NCBI GenBank assembly: GCA_014381415.1
Contig: JACNLQ010000056.1
Span: forward strand, 18,802 to 82,801
Direction of reading: 5' to 3'
DNA: 64,000 bases
Origin: Fidelibacterota bacterium
Lineage (GTDB): Bacteria > Fidelibacterota > Marinisomatia > SCGC-AAA003-L08 > D37C17
The notes under the pieces are model-generated. The model ran no database searches. It saw nothing but the letters and a program-made list of their open reading frames with translations, and had not been told where the DNA came from. The translations under genes and the position numbers were made by a program. This document shows positions 57,273 to 64,000 of this stretch, one piece after another. Position 1 is the first letter of the stretch, and every line of letters begins with the position of its first letter.

Positions 57273-59936
57273 CTAAGCCATTTCCCGTTGTGCATTTTCT
57301 ATGGTAGCTTTTTTGTCCAACATTTCCTTATGGTCAGCGACTCGTTTTTGGATACCGTTGATATCGTAATTTGAAAGAACAACTAGATCTCCTTCACCTG
57401 CATTATTCAAAACATGCTGAACGGCTTTATGCTCATCAAAAATGATTTCGATATTGCTTGAATCCATTCCATGTTTGATGAGATATTTCTCCAGAGTAGA
57501 TGAAATATATCCATCAGGTTTACCCCGTTGATATCCTTCAAAGAGCACAACTTCATCATAAGTTTCTGCTGCCAGCTTAGCTACAGCTTCAAAGTCTTCA
57601 ATTTGACGATCGCCAGGCATGCATAAAGTTGCAATAGTTTTTTTAGCATTCATTGATTTCACAAACTCGCCTAAGCCCTCATAACTGGCTACATTATGTG
57701 CAAAGTCTGTGAAAACCTTGAATTCACCCATATCCATCATAGTGAGTCGTCCAGGTGTTTGGGCAAATGAAGGGAAGAAGGTTGTAAGTGCCGCAACGAT
57801 ATTTTCATTTTTCACGCCAATTCCAATTGCTGCCCCGATGGCTGCCAAAACATTGGCAACATTAAACTTGGCTTTTCCATCAAAGGTGATGGGGACATCC
57901 TTCGCATCCACTAATGGATATTTCCACTTCCCTTTCATAATACAGAATGAACCATCTTCGTAAATCACGGCAGTTCCACCCGTGTTTAAATGCTCCTTGA
58001 TCACAGAATTTGACTTTCCTTCCAAACTGAAGAATATCACTTTTCCTTGTGTTTTATTTGCCATATCTGCAACACGGGAATCATCCGCATTCAATATAGC
58101 ATACCCATCCGGTTTTACCACTTCAGGAATAATCCCTTTCACCCGAGCCATTTTATCCAGATCATCAATGTAATTCAGCCCTAAATGGTCAGCGGAAACA
58201 TTGGTAACAATACCCACATCACAATGGCGAAACCCAAGTCCTGCACGGAGCAATCCCCCTCGTGCACATTCCAGTACTGCTAAATCAACAGTGGGGTCTG
58301 TGAGAACCATTTTATGAGACATGGGTCCTGTCATATCCCCTTCATATACCAGTCGATTTTTAATATAGACACCTTCAGTGGTACACATACCCACCGTATG
58401 CCCAACAAATTTCATAATATGATTCATGAGCCGTGTGGTGGTGGTTTTTCCATTGGTGCCGGTTATGGCAATAATAGGAATGGTACAACTTGACCCGAGA
58501 GGATAAAGCATGTCTATCACCGGCTCTGCCACATTTCGAGCTAAGCCTTTGGTGGGTTGAAGGTGCATTCTAAATCCTGGTGCGGCATTAAGCTCTACAA
58601 TGCCCCCGCCGTTTTCAGAAATGGGTGAAGTAATATTAGGTGCAACAATGTCCACACCGCCTATATCTAACCCAACCACTCGAATGGCCCGTTCGGCAAT
58701 ATGCACATTGGCAGGGTGGACAGAATCCAGTACATCAATGGCAGTACCACCGGTAGAAAGATTGGCAGTGGTTTTCAAATATAATACTTCGTCTTTGGCT
58801 AATTTTGTTTTCAGCGTATATCCGGCATCGGAAATAAGTCGTTTGGTCTGGTGGTCAATGTCAATCTCAGTAAGCACATTTTCATGGCCATAACCTCTTA
58901 GGGGGTTCTCATTTTCTTCATCGATAAGTTGTTGAACAGTCTGTTTTCCATCTCCGGTAATATGTGCAGGTACCCGCTTAGCTGCCGCTACTAATTTTCC
59001 ATTAATTACCAATAGGCGGTAGTCAAATCCTTTTAGCATGGCCTCAATAATAACATACCCATTTTTAGATTGTGCCTTGGCAGCTTCCCAGGCATCTTTA
59101 AAGAGATCATCATTATCCACACCAACGGTTATACCTCTGCCATGATTTCCATCGGAGGGTTTAACAACTAATGGATAACCCCATTTTTTCACCGACTTCA
59201 GGGCAGTTTCATAATGACGTGTTTCCACGCCTTTGGGTACAGGAATACCATGATTCTCCAGCATCTCTTTGGTTTCCCATTTATCGCAGGCAAAATCTAC
59301 AGCCAAGTTGGATGTTTCGCCTGTAATGGTGGCACGAATTCTCTTCTGATTGGTACCATACCCCAGTTGAACAAGTGAACTTCTATTTAAACGAGTAAAC
59401 GGGATCCCTCTGGATACTGCTTCATCAACAATTGATGCAGTACTGGGACCCATTTTATAGCGTTCCCTCAATTCTTTTAATTCTTGAACAATGGCATCTA
59501 AATCATATTTATCTCCACGAATAAGTTGTTCGCAAAGGTCAACAGAAAGTTCTCCTGCCCGTTTTCCCACTTCAGAAACAATGTAGGAATAGACCACATG
59601 GTAAATTCCTGTATCTCCGGTTTCCCGTGTGCGCCCAAATCCGGTATCCATGCCGGCAAGGGTTTGGAGTTCCAACGCTACATGTTCCACAACATGTCCC
59701 ATCCAGGTACCTTCTTCCACCCGCTGAAAAAATCCACCGGCTTTACCAATACTGCAACGATGTTCATGAATGGTAGGGAGTGCTTCTGTAAACCGTTTAT
59801 GAAATCCCTTAATTTTATTGGTGGGGAGTTCTTCTAATTCACCGATATCCAGCAGCATTTGAATACAGGGGCGGAGGCTCCAGTAATTAGGACCGGAAAG
59901 TTTTCTAAATTGCATTATTTTCATTTTGTTGCTCAT
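57273..59936 (-). CDS. cphA: Cyanophycin synthetase
   Basis: RKLSGPNYWSLRPCIQMLLDIGELEELPTNKI, ATP-grasp KPSDGNHGRGITVGV, Mur ligase ITGTNGKTTTTRLM; 887 aa. Confidence 0.97.
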   Translation of the reverse strand: MSNKMKIMQFRKLSGPNYWSLRPCIQMLLDIGELEELPTNKIKGFHKRFTEALPTIHEHRCSIGKAGGFFQRVEEGTWMGHVVEHVALELQTLAGMDTGFGRTRETGDTGIYHVVYSYIVSEVGKRAGELSVDLCEQLIRGDKYDLDAIVQELKELRERYKMGPSTASIVDEAVSRGIPFTRLNRSSLVQLGYGTNQKRIRATITGETSNLAVDFACDKWETKEMLENHGIPVPKGVETRHYETALKSVKKWGYPLVVKPSDGNHGRGITVGVDNDDLFKDAWEAAKAQSKNGYVIIEAMLKGFDYRLLVINGKLVAAAKRVPAHITGDGKQTVQQLIDEENENPLRGYGHENVLTEIDIDHQTKRLISDAGYTLKTKLAKDEVLYLKTTANLSTGGTAIDVLDSVHPANVHIAERAIRVVGLDIGGVDIVAPNITSPISENGGGIVELNAAPGFRMHLQPTKGLARNVAEPVIDMLYPLGSSCTIPIIAITGTNGKTTTTRLMNHIMKFVGHTVGMCTTEGVYIKNRLVYEGDMTGPMSHKMVLTDPTVDLAVLECARGGLLRAGLGFRHCDVGIVTNVSADHLGLNYIDDLDKMARVKGIIPEVVKPDGYAILNADDSRVADMANKTQGKVIFFSLEGKSNSVIKEHLNTGGTAVIYEDGSFCIMKGKWKYPLVDAKDVPITFDGKAKFNVANVLAAIGAAIGIGVKNENIVAALTTFFPSFAQTPGRLTMMDMGEFKVFTDFAHNVASYEGLGEFVKSMNAKKTIATLCMPGDRQIEDFEAVAKLAAETYDEVVLFEGYQRGKPDGYISSTLEKYLIKHGMDSSNIEIIFDEHKAVQHVLNNAGEGDLVVLSNYDINGIQKRVADHKEMLDKKATIENAQREMA

Positions 59937-60772
59937 ACTGTCTCCAATTCAATTGTTGATGATGAATTGTTCTCTATTTTTAAAATGGGTGTGCGTTTTT
60001 CCAAATCGTACCCATATCCCTCAGTTACCACATTTAAATTTAACCCGAAAATGGGGATGGCATCCTGGGCAGTACCTTCCGTATAGCCCGTGTGGGTGAT
60101 ACCATTTCCATTGAGAATGGTGACAGAATTGCTGCCAACCACTTCGCAATAGCGGTCATCCGTAATTATAAGAGCAGTATTTTCATCAATACCCAAACCG
60201 ATAAACTCAGGGTTGGCGCTTACGGCACTTGCCAATCTAAACAGCCGGTTCCGCTCTCTGAAATGCTGGTCAATAATACACCCTCGTAAAAGAGCCAATC
60301 CGCCAGTAATTTTAACCAGGTTTCGCCGTGGATTATACCCACCTCTACCACCGGCAATCATAAGTCCGCTGGCAATACTGGCACCGGCACTGGTTCCGCC
60401 ATAAAGCATTCCATCGTTCACTCGTTGTTTCAGGGATTGGAAAAAAGGAGTACCTCCTAAAATTCCTGCCAGTTTTACTTGATTTCCACCGGTGATAAAC
60501 ACAGCCGATGCCCTTTCCATAAATTGGATATTCTCAGGCAGCATACAGTCACTTCTTCGAGTGAGGGGGAGGTGTACAATTTCAGCAACTCCCAATCGGG
60601 TAAAGATTTCAGTATAAATTTCGCCTACTTCCATAGGTATTTTTGATGCACCGGTTATGAGGATGAGGGGACCATCTTTTGGATTAAACCGCTTGCAGAA
60701 TTCTTCTAATAAAAGTGGTCGGTCACCTTTGTCTTCCTTACCGCCTATGAGGAAAAGTTGTTTGGTATTCAA
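59933..60772 (-). CDS. cphB: Cyanophycinase
   Basis: LFLIGGKEDKGDRPLLLEEF, VFITGGNQVKLAGILGGTPF, YGGTSAGASI; 4-bp overlap with cphA. Confidence 0.95.
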   Translation of the reverse strand: MNTKQLFLIGGKEDKGDRPLLLEEFCKRFNPKDGPLILITGASKIPMEVGEIYTEIFTRLGVAEIVHLPLTRRSDCMLPENIQFMERASAVFITGGNQVKLAGILGGTPFFQSLKQRVNDGMLYGGTSAGASIASGLMIAGGRGGYNPRRNLVKITGGLALLRGCIIDQHFRERNRLFRLASAVSANPEFIGLGIDENTALIITDDRYCEVVGSNSVTILNGNGITHTGYTEGTAQDAIPIFGLNLNVVTEGYGYDLEKRTPILKIENNSSSTIELETV

Positions 60773-61028
60773 AAAAACTCCATTGATAAAATTTGGGTTA
60801 AAATAAAGGTGGGAAATTTACAAGGAGAAATAGAACTTATTTTATAATATTTTTTCGGGTATGGGGGGGTAAGAATTGCCAAGTAGGGGCGAAGTTGCCT
60901 TACCCGTTATTTCTGGGATAGGAAACCCCTGCCCATTAATCGGGATGGGTGACCCATCCCCTACGAGTATGTTTTATGGAAATTGGGAATCTTTTCGGTA
61001 GGGATAGGGTTTCCTACGGCTATTAAAT

Positions 61029-61082
61029 TTGTGTTTATATGTGATTATTTTTTTTGTGTAATTCGCGTAATTCGTGGTTAAT
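61029..61082. repeat. Related TTAACCACGAATTACGCGAATTACAC-type intergenic repeat
   Basis: Reverse complement TTAACCACGAATTACGCGAATTACACAAAAA...AAACACAAA; shares TTAACCAC and AAACACA ends with the 57091 repeat. Confidence 0.5.
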
Positions 61083-61084
61083 AA

Positions 61085-62713
61085 TTATTCACCCCCCAAA
61101 ATCATATTCACCAACTGAACAATATCCAGCACATTCACAGCACCATCGCCATCAATATCACCGCAGGGGCATTCAGCATCTTCTAATACACAATTTACAA
61201 TGGCAACAATATCTAAAACATCAATATTATTGTCACAGTTGTAGTCACCAAGGGAACAGCAGTCATCTGTTTCTTCACAATATGGATCCCCAATACAATC
61301 ACCACCATCACAGTCGTAGCAGGTGAGATCGCAGCCCCATTGTTGGTCAGAGCAATCCGCAAAGTCATCACCAATCCAGCTTTCAGGGCAACAGTCCCCA
61401 TCACCAGAGCAGTCTGCAACTTCACCTTCTGGACATTCACCAGGGGCATTGCAATCTTCTGGGCAGTCTTCATAGGTTTCATCACCATTACAATAACCAT
61501 CACCACATTCTGGAGGGGGATCCCCTGGGCAAATACAGCCATCACAATCCCAGTTGTATATGGATTCCAACTCATTACAGGTTAAACCATACTCGAACCA
61601 GGCGGTATCACAGCATACATTACCTGGGTAACCACCAGTATATGGACAATAATCACAGTTATTATATTCATCATCTTCACAATCTTCAGGGCAGTTTTCA
61701 AAAGATTCATCCGTATCACACCATCCATCACCACAATAGGGGTCTTCACCAGTACAACCTGGGTCTGTTTCAGAGCAGTCACCACCATCACAATCATAGC
61801 AGGTGAGGTCTGCATTATATTGTTGATCTGAACAATCTGGATAGCCATCTCCTATCCAACTTTCAGGCCAACATTCTGCAGTACCATCACAGTCGGCTAT
61901 TTCCCCATCTTCACATTCTCCCGGGGCATTGCAATCTTCTGGGCAATCTTCATAGGTTTCATCACCATTACAAAAGCTATCACCACATTCTGGTGGTCCA
62001 TCCCCTGGGCAAATACAGCCATCACAATCCCAATAGTATATAGATTCCATCTCATTACAAGTGAGGCCATACTCATACCAAGCTGTATCGCAGCAATCAT
62101 TACCTGGGTAACCCCCAGTATATGGACAATAATCACAATTGTCATATTCATTATTTTCAGTACAATCTCCACCATCATTATCATAGCATGATAAATCACA
62201 ACCATTTGGTGGATCCTGACAATTTGGAATACCATCACCAATCATAGAATCAGGGCAGCAGTCCCCATCGCCTGAACAGTCATCTACAAAACCTAAAGGA
62301 CAATCATCAGGACAATCTTCTGGGCATGATTCTTCGGTTTCGGGTAAATCACAATAATTGTTTCCACAACAATCACCACCATCATTATCGTAGCAGGATA
62401 GGTCACAACCATCATTCAATTCAGTGTCGCAATCCAGCCAACCATCGCCAATCCAGCTTTCAGGGCAGCAGTTTCCATCACCTGAGCAGTCATCCACATA
62501 GCCCTCCTCACAGTGGTCCCGTGTACCCTTATTAATTACCCGTTCAGGGCGGATATGTCGTTGAGGTGTTACTTTTTCAATGGGCTTTTGAATAATGCCT
62601 CGGGGTTTTATTTTATAGGGTTTGGCAATATCCAAAGGCTTTTGGGCAAATGCAACATTTGCAATGAAGATAGAAGATGTAAGAATTAAGATTGTTAATA
62701 GTTTGGTTTTCAT
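61085..62713 (-). CDS. Secreted Cys-rich repeat protein with C-terminal dockerin-like domain
   Basis: Signal peptide; repeated CSGDGxCCPESWIGDGxxDC...CDLSCYDNDGGDC (LNR-like) and NCDYCPYTGGYPGNxCCDTAWxEYGLTCN...CGDxxCNGDETYEDCPEDC; C-terminus GDYNCDNNIDVLDIVAIVNCVL...GDIDGDGAVNVLDIVQLVNMIL. Confidence 0.85.
   Translation of the reverse strand: MKTKLLTILILTSSIFIANVAFAQKPLDIAKPYKIKPRGIIQKPIEKVTPQRHIRPERVINKGTRDHCEEGYVDDCSGDGNCCPESWIGDGWLDCDTELNDGCDLSCYDNDGGDCCGNNYCDLPETEESCPEDCPDDCPLGFVDDCSGDGDCCPDSMIGDGIPNCQDPPNGCDLSCYDNDGGDCTENNEYDNCDYCPYTGGYPGNDCCDTAWYEYGLTCNEMESIYYWDCDGCICPGDGPPECGDSFCNGDETYEDCPEDCNAPGECEDGEIADCDGTAECWPESWIGDGYPDCSDQQYNADLTCYDCDGGDCSETDPGCTGEDPYCGDGWCDTDESFENCPEDCEDDEYNNCDYCPYTGGYPGNVCCDTAWFEYGLTCNELESIYNWDCDGCICPGDPPPECGDGYCNGDETYEDCPEDCNAPGECPEGEVADCSGDGDCCPESWIGDDFADCSDQQWGCDLTCYDCDGGDCIGDPYCEETDDCCSLGDYNCDNNIDVLDIVAIVNCVLEDAECPCGDIDGDGAVNVLDIVQLVNMILGGE
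61301..62148. repeat. Internal direct duplication, about 368 bp at 480-bp period
   Basis: Segment starting accaccatca at 61301 recurs at 61781; ggggcattgcaatcttctgggca at 61443 and 61923. Confidence 0.85.
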
Positions 62714-62728
62714 TTTAAGGCTCCTTTT

Positions 62729-62851
62729 TGTCTGTCATTCCCGCCTGCTGGATGATAATTAAGATGGCGGGCAGGCTGACGGAGGAAGAATCTCAATCGG
62801 TTATCAATCCAACTAACATTTGAGATGCTTCGCTCACTCAGCATGACAGAT
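62729..62851. repeat. Leader/MITE-like palindromic element, copy 1
   Basis: TGTCTGTCATTCCCGCCTGCTGGATGATAATTAAGATGGCGGGCAGGCTGACGGAGGAAGAATCTCAA...GCATGACAGA; terminal and internal inverted repeats. Confidence 0.75.
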
Positions 62852-62908
62852 AAATTATTTCTATTAATTCAATTTTGTTAATTATAGATATCATAATAGT
62901 AAAATTAT

Positions 62909-63187
62909 TCAACCATTACAGTTTTCGGCTAATATGCAATTTGCCAGTTCTACAATATCAAGAATATTCGGGGGGCCATTAGGTCCGAGATCACCACCAT
63001 TCTCAGGTAAGGGACAGTTATAATGGGGTGTATCAGAATCACCGGACAAAACGTAATTAGCTAGTACTACAATATCCAATACATTTACGGCATCATCATC
63101 ATTTATATCTCCTGCCATATCACAGTCAGCAAAACCGAAAGTGACCAATGAAAGTGTTGCAAATAATAGTAAAAAATACTTTTTCAT
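62909..63187 (-). CDS. Secreted stand-alone dockerin-like protein (92 aa)
   Basis: Signal peptide then MAGDINDDDAVNVLDIVVLANYVLSG...PNILDIVELANCILAENCNG. Confidence 0.85.
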   Translation of the reverse strand: MKKYFLLLFATLSLVTFGFADCDMAGDINDDDAVNVLDIVVLANYVLSGDSDTPHYNCPLPENGGDLGPNGPPNILDIVELANCILAENCNG

Positions 63188-63200
63188 ATTAAGGCTACTT

Positions 63201-63328
63201 TTTGTCTGTCATTCCCACCTGCTGGATGATAATTACGATGGCGGGCAGGCTGACGAAGGAAGAATCTCAACAAATTATTATTACAACCAACATCAGATTG
63301 AGACCCATCGTTTCTCAGGGTGACAGGT
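63201..63328. repeat. Leader/MITE-like palindromic element, copy 2
   Basis: TTTGTCTGTCATTCCCACCTGCTGGATGATAATTACGATGGCGGGCAGGCTGACGAAGGAAGAATCTCAA...CAGGGTGACAGG. Confidence 0.75.
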
Positions 63329-63622
63329 GTTATTGAATTAGGGGGTAATATACGAAAAAAATGGGGGGGGGTGCCAAGAGAAAAGATGTAAATAGTTGTA
63401 TCCCGCCGGTGGCAGGGAGGGAGGAAATGGGAAAAGGGAATCAGGAGAAGGGAAAACGGAGAAGGGATAACGAATATGTAAAATCAATATATAGGTAATA
63501 TTTTAATTTCAATCCGCAATCCCATATCCGGTATCAAATTTCCCCATCTAATTTCTTTTTCTCAATTATATTTTTCCCGTAAATTTTCTGTCTTTTATCG
63601 TTCAGAATTGACATAGGAAAAC

Positions 63623-64000
63623 ATGACAGCTAAAAAATCTATAAAAACAAAGAAAACCGGTAAGCGCGATTCTGTTAAATCATTGAGAGAAACAGTGGAA
63701 GCATTGGAGGCTCAAATTACAGAACAAGCCGAAGATTTAGAGAAAAAATCTGATAAGAATGTCCGACTATTGGCTGAGTTTGATAATTATAAAAGGCGAA
63801 CTCAGGAAGAGCGGACAAAACTTTTCAAGTATGCAGGGGAAGAGTTGGCAAAAGCCATATTGCCCATTTTAGATGATCTGCACCGCACCATGGAATCTGA
63901 TGGAAAAGGTAAAGCCCGAACCATTTTAGAGGGTATTGAACTCATCGTGGCAACATTGGATAAAACATTAGAGGATCAGGGGATTGTCCACTTTGATTCG
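63623..64000 (+). CDS. grpE: Nucleotide exchange factor GrpE, truncated by window edge
   Basis: Own translation from ATG at 63623: MTAKKSIKTKKTGKRDSVKSLRETVEALEAQI...NVRLLAEFDNYKRRTQEERTKLFKYAGEELAKAILPILDDLHR. Confidence 0.93.
   Translation, partial: MTAKKSIKTKKTGKRDSVKSLRETVEALEAQITEQAEDLEKKSDKNVRLLAEFDNYKRRTQEERTKLFKYAGEELAKAILPILDDLHRTMESDGKGKARTILEGIELIVATLDKTLEDQGIVHFDS

Noticed and set aside
61301-62148. Possible CRISPR-like regular repeat
   Set aside because: Long (368 bp) in-frame coding duplication at 480-bp period, not short direct repeats with unique spacers.
61213-62241. Several 81-120 aa ORFs (e.g. 61213-61575, 61582-61848, 61897-62241) overlapping the Cys-rich gene
   Set aside because: Out-of-frame shadows of the repetitive TGT/GAT-rich coding sequence with low-complexity translations.

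Overview
This 64 kb AT-rich window is a bacterial chromosomal segment. Gene content suggests a Marinimicrobia/SAR406-like or other FCB-superphylum genome: YPNPFNP-type T9SS sorting tails, dockerin-like ends, a GWxTD protein and ResB/CcsA cytochrome c maturation. That lineage call is an inference. Most of the window is housekeeping or metabolic: menB and the 5' end of menA, a split class II ribonucleotide reductase (nrdJ), thyA-folA, lpxH-like, resB/ccsA, a rrf2-sufBCDUTS operon, floA/nfeD, eukaryotic-type GSII, arsC, gpmI, cphA-cphB and 5' grpE. There are tRNA-Glu(UUC) and tRNA-Leu(UAG) genes. A secretome island at about 37.6-43.7 kb and a dockerin/Cys-rich pair at 61-63.2 kb form the accessory part. 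I saw no CRISPR array, prophage, transposase or rRNA. The best signals are non-coding. They include a GxxExxY (PDDEXK_3) cassette bracketed by inverted repeats between menB and menA, with a solo copy of the same 29-bp repeat 56 kb away. There are perfect zero-spacer palindromes and MITE-like elements that tend to sit at stop codons, and a duplicated leader element before two dockerin genes. Others are an IscR-type-1-like operator before rrf2/suf, tandem NrdR-box-like sites between nrdJ and thyA, a CCUCC-loop hairpin in the nrdJ 3' UTR, and an unclassified structured RNA with terminator before an aminotransferase gene. I found no convincing wholly novel multi-gene system.
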